The position numbers and the translations under genes are program-made. DNA of 58,111 nt, taken from the NCBI GenBank assembly GCA_035703165.1, contig DASSYR010000070.1:1-58111 (forward strand), given 5' to 3'. Below the pieces are notes generated by a model, which saw only the letters and a list, made by a program, of their open reading frames with translations, was not told the origin of the DNA and made no database searches. The stretch is from AWTP1-9 sp035703165. GTDB lineage: Bacteria > Bacteroidota > Bacteroidia > Chitinophagales > Chitinophagaceae. Positions 34,540 to 44,241 of the stretch are shown here, piece after piece; positions within the stretch are counted from its first letter, which is position 1, and each line of letters starts with the position of its first letter.

Positions 34540-37500
34540 TTATTCCTTGATATCCGTATTTATTTTAGGCTTATCATACTCCCACTCTTTTCTGTCCAAT
34601 TTTCGCTGGTTAGGATAAACCTCATCGCAAGTATTCCCATCGTATAAACGTCCATTTTTCATTACGTATTTAATCGTATTGGTATTACGGATATTTTCCA
34701 ATGGGTTTTTATCAAGAATAATTAAATCGGCCAATTTTCCGGTTTCAATGCTTCCCAAATCTTTGTCCAATCCCAAGCCTTCGGCTCCCAGTATGGTAGC
34801 TGTTTTTAATGCATTATGAGTGCTCATACCACCGCTTTGCATAGCCCATAATTCCCAGTGATATCCTAAGCCCTGAAACTCTCCATGGCTACCAACCCCT
34901 ACCAGACCCCCGGCTTCAACCAGGTTTTTCATATTTTTCGCATGTTTGGGAAATACCTGCTCCTCATCCATTGTCCAACCTGCACCTAATCCACCCAATC
35001 TTCTTGTTTTACTAGCAAGTTCTTCATACGCAAAAAAGTATTGCACTTTAGGATCGTGATAAGGTACTTCCCGTGACCAGAAATAATTTTCTGCAAAAGG
35101 ACCACCATAGGATACCAGCAAAGTAGGTGTTACAATCATACCCGCCTGGGCTATAGATTTAAATACATCGTTGTATAATGGATAAATGGGCAATGCGTGT
35201 TCATGACCCGGATACCCGTCAAGCAACTGTGTCATATTTAATTTAAAGTCCAGCCAGCCTTCAGTAGTAGGCATTATTTGTTGATTTTTGGCAGCTTTAA
35301 TAATCCACTGACGTTGCTTACGGTTACCCGTTAAATACATTTTGATGTACTTGGTATGATAATACTTGCTGTATTGTTGTAAAATGCTTTCTGCTTGTGC
35401 CGAATCTTTTACATTATAATTCCAATATCCAACTCCCGGACCTGTAGAATATACCCTGGGACCAATCATCATTCCTGCATCAACCATGTCTCCATAAGTA
35501 AGTACATCGGTAGTACCGGTTTGCGGGTCTCGGGTAGTTGTAACTCCATAAGCAAGATTGGCTGCATACATCCATATTTGATTCTTGTGTACCCCCCAAT
35601 TAGGCCACATGTGCGCATGCGGGTCAACAAAACCCGGTATGATTGTTTTACCTCCTGCATCTACTGTTTTAGTATTAGCGGGCACAGATAATGAACCGCT
35701 TCTCCCTACTGCTCTAATACGGTTATTTTCTATCCATATATCTCCCTTTTCAATCACTTCATCGCCCTTCATTGTTATTATTCTTGCTCCTTTTATTAAA
35801 ACATTACCCTGAGGTATATCTTTTTTAAAAAATACCTTTACATCTTTTTCGTCCGCTTTGAATTTAGGCTCTTCTTTCTTAGTGTCTTTTTTGGATAAGG
35901 TATCTTTTGCCTTTAACGAATCCTGCACTTTTTTGAGGGAATCGGCGGCTTTTTTTAAAGTTGAATCGGCATTTACTCTTTCTGTGGAATCTGCAATTCG
36001 CCTGGCTTCTGCTTTTTTAGCTTCTTTTACACTATCTTCAAAAGCCTGCGCCCTGTCCACATCGTACATGAAATGAGTTGAGCCTAAACTCCAATGCACG
36101 GTTTTACCATCGTTTTGCCAAAAAGGAAATTCACCCCCGATTTCTGTTAGTTTTCGGGAAGGGTAATCTGCATTATCCACGTCTGCTACAGAAATATTAA
36201 CAAGCTTTCCTGCCTGTGGCACTGTAATTACAAATACTTCATTATTTATCTGAGCCAGTGCCCTCCCGCCTTCCGGCGATATTGTTATCCACGATGCAGG
36301 TGAAGGTGGATTTAATTCCCTCTCCTGATCAACGCTATTATCCTCAGGGAGAATGCATTTTATTTTCTCAGGATCAGGTCTTCCATTTTTGGTTGATATA
36401 GAACCAAATGTTGTAATTCCCGTAACGTGAATATGCTTTTTTTCATCCGTTCCATCCCACTTAATGGAAACAAGATCTCCGGCAGAGTTAGTCAGATAAA
36501 TTCTATCGGACTGCGATTTAATAAAATGCGGATTATATCTTCCAAGAGATCTGTCAATTACCGTTAAATCACCTCCTGCAGAAGACATCCAGCATAAATC
36601 ATCTTCATTTCCATCATAAATAGGGCTATACGCTTCTTTAAACGCTCTTGATTTAGTTCTGTATAAAACAATCCTGTCGCCTGCCGGACTGAAAACAGGC
36701 GTTTGATATAAACCAGATTCTTTTGTTAGTTTTTGAAGCGCATTTGTTTTGGCTGTTAAATTAAACTTGTATAAATGACCACCGTCAGCATTCCAGGTGC
36801 TAAACACAATGGAGCCGCCATCCGGAGACCATGCCGGCTGTGCTTCTGTAAATTCATTAGTAGTTACTCTCTTGGGAGTTCCATTGGGATAATCCATTAT
36901 ATAAAGCCGGTTGAGCACCGTAAATGCCAGTTTTTTACCATCTGGAGAAGGAATTGCGTCTCTTATTTGCGTGGATTGTTGATACGCTGTATCGCTTACA
37001 GGATATTTAAAAGAAAGCCGGGGGCCCAATTCTAAATTTACATCTACAAGAAAGGGAATTTCAGTTATACCGCTACCATCTATGGCAATGCGATGGATCT
37101 TTCCACCGTATGAAGCAAGCAAATATTTGCTATCCGGCGTAAATACCATGGCAGGTAATACACCCAAGGCAGCAATAGATTCCTGTTCATCTCTTTGCAC
37201 AGGATAAGCAATCCATTTTTCATCTCCATTTTGAAGATTACGTAAAACCAGCCCGGTTTTATCTTCGTACCGCGTACCATAAACCAACCATTTGCCGTCC
37301 TTAGAAAGTGTAGGCGTAAAACCCGAGCCATACCGGGAAGTAATAAAATTTGTTTTGGCATTTTGCCGGTCATAAACACCTATCTGGTACTGCGGAAATA
37401 ATGCATTATAATTCCATGCCCCATTTCGTGCTGAAAAATAAATAAGCTTTCCATCAGCGCTAACTGCCGGGTCTATTGCTTTTAGCCGTGGCGGACCATC

Positions 37501-38076
37501 TAACAACTGAGAACCACTTCCTCCTTTGCGATGTACCATAAACAGCTTTATGCCGCTCCTCCCCTTTGCATATACAACATAATCTCCATCCGGCGTCCAA
37601 CATGCACTCGGAAAACTCTGATTTTTATCAGAGGTTAACTGAATTGTATCTTTTTTCTCCAAATCTATATACCAAACGTTATCCGACCCATCCCGGTCTG
37701 ATATGAAGAGTATTTTTTTCCCATCCGGACTATATCTCGGATGAACATCATAAGCCAAACCCCGGGTAATGGCAGTGGCTTTACCTCCGGTAACAGGCAT
37801 GGTATATAAATCTCCCATTAAATCGAAAACTATTGTATTACCATCCGGACTTATATCCAGGCTCATCCAACTGCCCTCCGAAGTAGAGAAGTTAATTTTA
37901 CGAGAGGGTTTTAAAGGTAAACTCTTATACTCCGTATATTTTACAGTGTCCTTTTTAACACTATCAGCAAGAACAGTAAACCCACTTAAATAAGCTTTTT
38001 CACGCTCATTTGATGAAAAAAAAGTCATTATTCCAAAAGCGCTTGCTCCAAAGAGCATGGTTAATGTTAATCGCAT
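34540..38076 (-). CDS. TolB-like/amidohydrolase fusion protein, exported
   Basis: About 1178 residues from the ATG at 38076 (a signal peptide MRLTLTMLFGASAFG results); the frame extends to 38136. The first half repeats PD40/TolB-type beta-propeller motifs (YSPDGKKILFISDRDG, WSPDGGSIVFSTW, FSPAGDRIVLY). A Lys/Asp/Ser-rich linker of about 60 residues (KKAADSLKKVQDSLKAKDTL) leads to an amidohydrolase domain with metal site VDPHAHMW and later GVGSHGEFQG, and the closing GKLADLIILDKNP. These tandem proteins are predicted exported hydrolases or peptidases of unknown substrate. It ends at a bidirectional terminator. Confidence 0.92.
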   Translation of the reverse strand: MRLTLTMLFGASAFGIMTFFSSNEREKAYLSGFTVLADSVKKDTVKYTEYKSLPLKPSRKINFSTSEGSWMSLDISPDGNTIVFDLMGDLYTMPVTGGKATAITRGLAYDVHPRYSPDGKKILFISDRDGSDNVWYIDLEKKDTIQLTSDKNQSFPSACWTPDGDYVVYAKGRSGIKLFMVHRKGGSGSQLLDGPPRLKAIDPAVSADGKLIYFSARNGAWNYNALFPQYQIGVYDRQNAKTNFITSRYGSGFTPTLSKDGKWLVYGTRYEDKTGLVLRNLQNGDEKWIAYPVQRDEQESIAALGVLPAMVFTPDSKYLLASYGGKIHRIAIDGSGITEIPFLVDVNLELGPRLSFKYPVSDTAYQQSTQIRDAIPSPDGKKLAFTVLNRLYIMDYPNGTPKRVTTNEFTEAQPAWSPDGGSIVFSTWNADGGHLYKFNLTAKTNALQKLTKESGLYQTPVFSPAGDRIVLYRTKSRAFKEAYSPIYDGNEDDLCWMSSAGGDLTVIDRSLGRYNPHFIKSQSDRIYLTNSAGDLVSIKWDGTDEKKHIHVTGITTFGSISTKNGRPDPEKIKCILPEDNSVDQERELNPPSPASWITISPEGGRALAQINNEVFVITVPQAGKLVNISVADVDNADYPSRKLTEIGGEFPFWQNDGKTVHWSLGSTHFMYDVDRAQAFEDSVKEAKKAEARRIADSTERVNADSTLKKAADSLKKVQDSLKAKDTLSKKDTKKEEPKFKADEKDVKVFFKKDIPQGNVLIKGARIITMKGDEVIEKGDIWIENNRIRAVGRSGSLSVPANTKTVDAGGKTIIPGFVDPHAHMWPNWGVHKNQIWMYAANLAYGVTTTRDPQTGTTDVLTYGDMVDAGMMIGPRVYSTGPGVGYWNYNVKDSAQAESILQQYSKYYHTKYIKMYLTGNRKQRQWIIKAAKNQQIMPTTEGWLDFKLNMTQLLDGYPGHEHALPIYPLYNDVFKSIAQAGMIVTPTLLVSYGGPFAENYFWSREVPYHDPKVQYFFAYEELASKTRRLGGLGAGWTMDEEQVFPKHAKNMKNLVEAGGLVGVGSHGEFQGLGYHWELWAMQSGGMSTHNALKTATILGAEGLGLDKDLGSIETGKLADLIILDKNPLENIRNTNTIKYVMKNGRLYDGNTCDEVYPNQRKLDRKEWEYDKPKINTDIKE

Positions 38077-38293
38077 AGCTAATAATTTTATCTGGTAAGT
38101 TATGGATTCTTTTTCATCCAATTTATTTCTTGACAATTGTTTAAAGTAGAAAGATTAAATAAGTTAAATGGCCAGGGCGTACTCGCCTTGCCAATTTCGT
38201 GGGCGATTAAAATAAAAAGCTTTTACTTAGTACTGATTTTTACCTTGTTTCACCAGGCAGGAGTCCGCTAAGATAATTTAAAATAACAATATT

Positions 38294-38959
38294 ATGCACT
38301 CATATACTACCGGGTTAGTTGTGCTGTTTAAAAAAAATGCAAATAGTGTGCAAGCCTCTGGTGCCAAAGCCTATATGCGAAACCAGTTTAACTTTTTTGG
38401 TTTAAAAGCAAATCTCTGGCGACAATTGCATAACGAATATGCAGATAGGAACATGCCAGACTTTAGAGAAGCAGAATTAATTATTAAAGAACTATGGTCA
38501 CTACCGGAAAGAGAATTACAACTTGCCGCTATTGAGCTTTTGGGAAAATACAAAAAGCAATGGACTAAAAAAGTTATTAAACTTATAGAATATCTTATTA
38601 CACACAAAAGCTGGTGGGACACTGTAGATCATATTGCATCTGTATTAACTGGTCCTTATTTTAAATTATTCCCTCAGCAAATTGAACCCATTACCGGTAA
38701 ATGGAATCATTCTGATAATTTCTGGCTGCAACGAAGCAGCATTATGTTTCAGAAACATTATAAAAAAACAACAGATACTGAACTTTTAGGAAAATATATT
38801 TTCCATCTTCACAATTCGAAAGAATTTTTTATACAAAAAGCAATTGGATGGGCATTGCGAGAGTATTCAAAAACAAATGCTCAATGGGTAAGAAAATTTG
38901 TAAAACAAAACAAACTGGCTCCTCTAAGCAAAAGAGAGGCATTAAAAAGATTGAATTAA
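38294..38959 (+). CDS. AlkD-like DNA alkylation repair glycosylase
   Basis: 221 residues of HEAT-like helices. The active-site segment SWWDTVDHIA carries Trp108 and Asp112, at the spacing of AlkD Trp109 and Asp113, and the conserved QKAIGWALREYSK supplies the later aromatic wall. AlkD removes bulky or charged alkyl purines without flipping the base. Length and helices fit the family. The gene runs between the divergent amidohydrolase gene and a convergent SET-domain gene. Confidence 0.9.
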   Translation: MHSYTTGLVVLFKKNANSVQASGAKAYMRNQFNFFGLKANLWRQLHNEYADRNMPDFREAELIIKELWSLPERELQLAAIELLGKYKKQWTKKVIKLIEYLITHKSWWDTVDHIASVLTGPYFKLFPQQIEPITGKWNHSDNFWLQRSSIMFQKHYKKTTDTELLGKYIFHLHNSKEFFIQKAIGWALREYSKTNAQWVRKFVKQNKLAPLSKREALKRLN

Positions 38960-38984
38960 TTAACTTAAACTAAGTTATTTTCTT

Positions 38985-39368
38985 CTACTCTACCTTAAAC
39001 CATACACGAGTTGTCTCATTCCAATCTCCACCATAGTTAATCGTCAATTCCTCATTGGGTAAAATATCCCTGATGGTTTTTATAAAAATAGTTTCTTCTT
39101 CAAAATCCATAAAATATTCGCAATTGCTGGAATATGAATGATTATAAAGAGGTACCCACCCCAAAGCCATGGCACACTTTTCTTCCCTTTCGCCCCAAAC
39201 AAAAATATAATCATGAAGCTTGGTCTGGTCTAACAATTTCCTTTCATCAAGGCCCATTACAATAACCGGGGCCAATTCTATTATTTTATCAGCAGGAATA
39301 GATTCACTGGTAAATACACCTCTACCCTTTTTTTCAGTTTTTACAATATGCAAGCAGCTTAAACGCAT
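38985..39368 (-). CDS. SET-domain protein (lysine methyltransferase-like)
   Basis: 127 residues, nearly all SET domain: KGRGVFTSESIPADKIIE at the start, GWVPLYNHSYSSNCEY with the cofactor-contacting NHS motif, and EELTINYG with the catalytic Tyr. No pre-SET or post-SET cysteines are present. SET domains are common in eukaryotes and sporadic in bacteria; bacterial members may methylate ribosomal or nucleoid proteins. It converges on the AlkD gene. Confidence 0.88.
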   Translation of the reverse strand: MRLSCLHIVKTEKKGRGVFTSESIPADKIIELAPVIVMGLDERKLLDQTKLHDYIFVWGEREEKCAMALGWVPLYNHSYSSNCEYFMDFEEETIFIKTIRDILPNEELTINYGGDWNETTRVWFKVE

Positions 39369-39440
39369 AAGCTAAATTAAATGTTAATAAGAATTTAGAC
39401 TCTTATTTTACCTATTAAGACCTTAATTTTATCTTTTAAA

Positions 39441-40856
39441 ATGTCGCTAAAGATGGAAAAGGAACAGGAATTTGACTTGGAACAACCAAGCCTGCAGGAG
39501 CAATTTGAAGAGCTGATTGCCAAAGACGATAAGTTGGCCATGCAAGAGTTCCTCAACAACCAGAATATTAGTGATGTAGCTAACCTCGTTTACGAAAATG
39601 AAGAATATGAAAGCCAGATAATAAGCCATTTGCTGATACACCGGGCTGCCAGTGTTTTTAAAATCCTGGATTTCCCAGTACAAAAAAGAATCATTCAGTC
39701 ACTTTCTGCTTTTAAAACAGCCGAATTACTTAACCAGCTTTCAGCGGATGACCGTACTGATTTTCTGGAAGAATTACCCGGTAGTGTTGTGAGAGAATTA
39801 ATTAAATTATTAGACCCCGATGAAAGAAAAATTACACTTTCATTATTGGGCTATCCTGAAAATAGTATTGGCCGCTTGATGACCCCGGATTATGTATATG
39901 TTTTTCCGCATAATACCGTAGAAGAAGTTTTTCAAACTATTCGTAAATATGGAAAAGATAGCGAAACCATTGATGTAATTTATGTTATTAATGACAAAGG
40001 AGAACTCCTGGATGATATCCGTATTCATGATTTTATTTTAGCATCGCCGGATAAAAAGGTTGAGGATTTGATGGATGAACGCTTTACTGCATTGAATGCT
40101 TATGACGATCAGGAAACCGCCAGCGAAGTTTTTAAAATGAATAACCGTGTAGCCCTGCCCGTTGTAAGCCATACAAATAAACTACTTGGTATCGTGACAA
40201 TTGATGACATATTGTGGGTGGCAAGTGAAGAGTTCAGCGAAGATTTACAAAAAATAGGTGGTACCGAGGCCTTAGATCAGCCCTACTTGGAAATGCCCAT
40301 TTTAAAACTGTTTAAAAAAAGAATTACCTGGCTTGTAGTATTATTTATCGGGGAAATGCTAACAGCTACGGCTATGGGAGTTTTTCAGGATGAAATTGCC
40401 AAAGCGGTAGTACTTGCTTTATTTGTACCATTAATTATTTCTTCTGGTGGTAATAGCGGCTCGCAGGCCTCTACCCTTATTATTCAGGCCATGGCTGTAG
40501 GTGAAATTACATTGTCTGACTGGTGGAAAGTAATGCGCAGGGAAATCACCCAGGGATTATTACTGGGTACCGTATTAGGATTAATTGGCTTTTTAAGAGT
40601 AATAGTATGGTCACAGGTTTTTACCCACGTTTATGGAGAGCATTATTTATTAATAGGTGTGGCCGTAGGGTTTTCGTTGGTTGGGGTAATATTATGGGGA
40701 ACATTATCAGGTTCCATGCTTCCTATGATTTTAAAAAAATTAGGCGCCGATCCGGCAGTATCTTCAGCACCTTTTGTAGCAACGCTGGTGGATGTAACCG
40801 GGCTTATAATTTACTTTTCGATGGCCTATATCTTTTTAAAAGGCATTTTATTATAA
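39441..40856 (+). CDS. mgtE: Magnesium transporter MgtE
   Basis: 471 residues with the whole MgtE layout: an N-terminal helical domain (SADDRTDFLEELP), a pair of CBS domains (about 140-260, starting at LMTPDYVYVFPHNTVEEVF), and a C-terminal channel of five membrane spans with the selectivity motif region SSGGNSGSQASTLIIQAMA. It imports Mg2+ and senses its level through the CBS part. The ATG at 39441 is used; an ATG four codons in is possible. The glmS gene follows downstream with its own promoter. Confidence 0.94.
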   Translation: MSLKMEKEQEFDLEQPSLQEQFEELIAKDDKLAMQEFLNNQNISDVANLVYENEEYESQIISHLLIHRAASVFKILDFPVQKRIIQSLSAFKTAELLNQLSADDRTDFLEELPGSVVRELIKLLDPDERKITLSLLGYPENSIGRLMTPDYVYVFPHNTVEEVFQTIRKYGKDSETIDVIYVINDKGELLDDIRIHDFILASPDKKVEDLMDERFTALNAYDDQETASEVFKMNNRVALPVVSHTNKLLGIVTIDDILWVASEEFSEDLQKIGGTEALDQPYLEMPILKLFKKRITWLVVLFIGEMLTATAMGVFQDEIAKAVVLALFVPLIISSGGNSGSQASTLIIQAMAVGEITLSDWWKVMRREITQGLLLGTVLGLIGFLRVIVWSQVFTHVYGEHYLLIGVAVGFSLVGVILWGTLSGSMLPMILKKLGADPAVSSAPFVATLVDVTGLIIYFSMAYIFLKGILL

Positions 40857-40891
40857 TTACCCGTTAAAAACGTAACTATTAGCAAAACGGC

Positions 40892-40923
40892 TTGTAAAGG
40901 CAAATAACTTTTTTATAATATTG
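40892..40923 (+). promoter_or_regulatory. Putative glmS promoter
   Basis: TTG at 40892-40894 and TAATATTG at 40916-40923 (one mismatch to TAnnTTTG) are 21 bases apart, 67 bases before the start codon. Confidence 0.35.
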
Positions 40924-40990
40924 CACTTCTAAAAATGTATTTTATACAAAGCATATATAAGATTTTTTCAAATTCAAACCATAAAGCATT

Positions 40991-42826
40991 ATGTGCGGCA
41001 TAGTTGGTTATACAGGCCCTAAAGAAGCCTATCCCGTAATACTTAAAGGATTAAAACGATTAGAATACAGGGGATATGACAGCGCTGGAGTTGCTTTGTT
41101 AAACAATGGATTGAAAGTATATAAAAAGAAAGGCAAAGTTGTTGACTTAGAAGAAAGTTTAATAGGCTGCGATATCCAGGGAAATATTGGTATTGGTCAT
41201 ACAAGATGGGCTACTCATGGTGAGCCAAGCGATCGCAATGCGCATCCTCATCTGTCTGCCAGTGGCAGATTGGCCATGATTCATAACGGTATTATTGAAA
41301 ACTATGCTCTTATTAAAAAAGAGTTAGTCAGCAAAGGTTACACGTTTACCAGCGATACCGACACGGAAGTACTATTAAATTTTATTGAAGAAATTCAGCA
41401 ACACAATGAGTGTTCTTTGGAAGAAGCCGTGAGAGTAGCTTTAAAAAGAGTGGTTGGAGCCTACTGTATTTTATTAATTGACAAAGAGGATCCTAAAACA
41501 ATTATTGCTGCCCGTAAAGGAAGCCCTTTGGTTATTGGTATTGGCAAAGGAGAACATTTTTTAGCCAGTGATGCCACTCCCATTATTGAATATACCAAAG
41601 AGGTAGTGTATGTAAATGATTATGAGTTAGCCATTGTGAGGCCGGACGAATTAATATTAAAAAATTTAGGGAACGAAAAAATTACCCCCTACGTTACCAG
41701 GCTTGATATGGAATTGGCCGCTATTGAAAAAGGCGGCTATGATCACTTTATGCTTAAGGAAATTTTTGAACAACCAAAAACCATTTATGATTGCTTACGT
41801 GGCCGCCTGGACGCAGCAAATGGAACTATAACGATGGCTGGTGTGGAAAATTACATGGATCAGCTAAAAAATGCCAACCGCATAGTTATTATTGCCTGCG
41901 GTACCAGCTGGCATGCAGGGTTAGTTGCCGAGTATATTATTGAAGAACTTTGTCGAATTCCTGTGGAAGTAGAGTATGCATCAGAATTTCGGTATCGTAA
42001 TCCGGTTATTAATAAAGATGATGTAATTATTGCCATATCGCAAAGCGGCGAAACAGCCGATACTTTAGTAGCTATTGAAAAGGCTAAAGAACAAGGAGCA
42101 ATTATTTTTGGTGTGGTAAATGCAGTTGGATCTTCTATCGCCCGGGCCTCACATACAGGCGCCTATACCCATTCCGGGCCGGAAATAGGCGTTGCTTCTA
42201 CTAAAGCTTTTACCGGGCAGTTGGCTGTACTTACCATGATTGCTCTAAAAATTGCACATGATAAGGAAACCATTTCAGAAGAACGCTATAAAAATCTGTT
42301 AATCGAACTGGAATCTGTTCCTGAAAAAGTGGATGCCATTTTAAAAAATGCAAAAGAAATAAAGCTTATTGCCGAAAAATATAAAAATTCTACGGACGCA
42401 TTGTTTCTTGGCAGAGGGTATAATTTTCCTGTAGCCTTGGAAGGTGCATTAAAACTTAAAGAGATATCCTATATCCATGCAGAAGGATATCCCGCTGCTG
42501 AAATGAAACACGGGCCTATTGCCCTGGTAACAGAAACTTTGCCTGTTGTGTTTGTAGCCACTAAGGATACTTATCACGGCAAAATTGTAAGTAATATGCA
42601 GGAAATAAAAGCCAGAAAAGGAAAAGTAATTTCTATAATTACAGAAGGTGATACGGTAAGCCCCGGACTTTCGGACGACATATTTGCTGTACCACCTGCT
42701 GATGAAATTGTGGCCCCAATTCTAAATGTAATTCCTTTACAATTGCTTTCCTACTACGTGGGTGTTGCCAAAGGGTATAATGTAGATATGCCGAGGAATT
42801 TAGCTAAAAGTGTAACCGTGGAATAA
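40991..42826 (+). CDS. glmS: Glutamine-fructose-6-phosphate aminotransferase (isomerizing)
   Basis: 611 residues beginning MCGIVGY, with Cys2 (the N-terminal nucleophile after Met removal), then GHTRWATHGEPSDRNAHPH of the glutaminase domain. Two SIS domains follow (ISQSGETADTLVAIEKA and RGYNFPVALEGALKLKE), and the end DMPRNLAKSVTVE is the usual C-terminus with the catalytic Lys. It makes glucosamine-6-phosphate for peptidoglycan and lipid A. No ribozyme-like leader is visible in the 134 bases upstream. Confidence 0.97.
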   Translation: MCGIVGYTGPKEAYPVILKGLKRLEYRGYDSAGVALLNNGLKVYKKKGKVVDLEESLIGCDIQGNIGIGHTRWATHGEPSDRNAHPHLSASGRLAMIHNGIIENYALIKKELVSKGYTFTSDTDTEVLLNFIEEIQQHNECSLEEAVRVALKRVVGAYCILLIDKEDPKTIIAARKGSPLVIGIGKGEHFLASDATPIIEYTKEVVYVNDYELAIVRPDELILKNLGNEKITPYVTRLDMELAAIEKGGYDHFMLKEIFEQPKTIYDCLRGRLDAANGTITMAGVENYMDQLKNANRIVIIACGTSWHAGLVAEYIIEELCRIPVEVEYASEFRYRNPVINKDDVIIAISQSGETADTLVAIEKAKEQGAIIFGVVNAVGSSIARASHTGAYTHSGPEIGVASTKAFTGQLAVLTMIALKIAHDKETISEERYKNLLIELESVPEKVDAILKNAKEIKLIAEKYKNSTDALFLGRGYNFPVALEGALKLKEISYIHAEGYPAAEMKHGPIALVTETLPVVFVATKDTYHGKIVSNMQEIKARKGKVISIITEGDTVSPGLSDDIFAVPPADEIVAPILNVIPLQLLSYYVGVAKGYNVDMPRNLAKSVTVE

Positions 42827-42880
42827 CTCCTAAAAGCCGCGTAACGTTGTAAAAGGTAATAAGCATTTCTGCCTTTTGTA

Positions 42881-43774
42881 TCAATTCACTGAAAGCATTG
42901 AATGTCTGCCAAACCCTACGGTGTTGCGATAGGTTTGTGGAGAGATATCTGTGTTAGCTTTAAAAAACCTGCTGAAATAATATTCATCCTGGTAGCCCAA
43001 TTCGTAAGCTATTTGCTTTATTGGTTTATTGGTGAGATATAACTCTCGTTTTGCTTCGATGATGATTCGTTCAAAGATAAGAGAAGTAAGGCTCTTGTTC
43101 AAATGTGTTTTGGTAATTTTTGCCAGTGCTTTAGGTGTAATATTCAGTATTTCGGCATAGTCGCTGGCCGAGTGTTTTTCTTTGTAATGGGTTTCAATTG
43201 CCTCTTTTAATGATTGAAGGATAAAAGGCTTTTTCAAACCTTCGGTATCACTTTTTGCTTCTGTATTTTGCTCTGTTTTTAATCTTGATGCTGTAATCAG
43301 AAATATTTTTAGATAGGAAATCAAAAGCTCCGTTTGTGCCAAAGCAGGATTTTGCATTTCGCTGCGAATTTGCTCAATGAGCATATTAAGGGTTTTAGTT
43401 GCCTTGTCGTTAACTGTTACAAAAGGTGGCTGATAAACATTATTAAAAAGAACTCCGTTACAGGCAACCTCCTGCTGGTGTTTATGTATGCAGAAAAAGT
43501 CGGGGTGAAATTGTAAAGCTATCCCGCTAATTTTTCCTTCCGGCAACAGCATAAAAGGCTGGTAAGGTGAAAATGACAGTAGAAAATTATCTGAAAACTC
43601 GTACTCAGAGAAGTCTGCTTTAAGTTTCCCGTTTCCTTCTTTAATCCATAGTAAGGAATAGTAATTGTTACGCTGAATGTAGTCGAAGAAAGCATTATCT
43701 TCAAAAGAAAATATCTTGAAGGCAAGATTCCCGTTTTGGGGATTTACCAGCGTTAAAGCATTCTGACTGCTCAT
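42881..43774 (-). CDS. AraC-family transcriptional regulator
   Basis: 297 residues. The C-terminal AraC DNA-binding domain is clear: ASDYAEILNITPKALAKITKTHLNKS for the first helix-turn-helix and KQIAYELGYQDEYYFSRFFKANTDISPQTY for the second (about residues 205-290). The N-terminal half is a cupin-like ligand region. Its start overlaps the DUF1348 stop by 4 bases (ATGA), so it is co-translated with that gene and the AhpD-like gene, which it probably regulates. Confidence 0.9.
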   Translation of the reverse strand: MSSQNALTLVNPQNGNLAFKIFSFEDNAFFDYIQRNNYYSLLWIKEGNGKLKADFSEYEFSDNFLLSFSPYQPFMLLPEGKISGIALQFHPDFFCIHKHQQEVACNGVLFNNVYQPPFVTVNDKATKTLNMLIEQIRSEMQNPALAQTELLISYLKIFLITASRLKTEQNTEAKSDTEGLKKPFILQSLKEAIETHYKEKHSASDYAEILNITPKALAKITKTHLNKSLTSLIFERIIIEAKRELYLTNKPIKQIAYELGYQDEYYFSRFFKANTDISPQTYRNTVGFGRHSMLSVN

Positions 43775-44187
43775 TTTAATTTTCTTTCTTGTTCTGTAAT
43801 TGGCAAATCGTTGATACTGGCAAACCGCTTTCTCATCAACCCATTTTCATCAAACTCCAACAACTCGTTTCCATAACTCCTAAACCATTGTCCGCTGTGG
43901 TCACGCCATTCATATTCAAATCTCACAGCCATTCTGTTTTGTCTAAAACCCCAAAGTTCCTTTTTTAATTTGTAATCCAACTCCTTTTGCCATTTTCTGG
44001 TCAGAAATTGCTTAACCTCATCCCTGCCAAACAAAAACTCGGTTCGGTTTCTCCATTCAGTATCAATCGTATTTGTCAGGCAAACCTTTTCAGGGTCTTT
44101 GGTATTCCAGACCTCTTCAGTTATCTGTACCATTTGTAAAGCAGTCTCAAGCGTAAACGGTGGCAGTGGCGGTCTTTGGGCTTCCAT
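43771..44187 (-). CDS. DUF1348 (NTF2-like) family protein
   Basis: 138 residues matching DUF1348: PPFTLETALQMVQITEEVWN, WRNRTEFLFGRDEVKQFL, RMAVRFEYEWRDHSGQWFR and ASINDLPI near the end. The fold is NTF2/SnoaL-like, often a small-molecule binding or catalytic pocket; the role is not known. It lies between the AhpD-like gene (54 bases upstream) and the AraC regulator (4-base overlap). Confidence 0.85.
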   Translation of the reverse strand: MEAQRPPLPPFTLETALQMVQITEEVWNTKDPEKVCLTNTIDTEWRNRTEFLFGRDEVKQFLTRKWQKELDYKLKKELWGFRQNRMAVRFEYEWRDHSGQWFRSYGNELLEFDENGLMRKRFASINDLPITEQERKLK

Positions 44188-44241
44188 TTTATTCAGTTTA
44201 AATAGCAGGGCGAAATTTTACTTTGCCCTGCCATAAATCTT

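Noticed and set aside
39369..39440. Magnesium riboswitch ahead of mgtE
   Set aside because: The 72-base gap is too short for the known Mg2+ riboswitches and shows no stem structure.
40860..40990. glmS ribozyme or other riboswitch upstream of glmS
   Set aside because: Only 134 bases with no conserved stems; glmS ribozymes are known from Firmicutes-type lineages, and a plain promoter explains the region.
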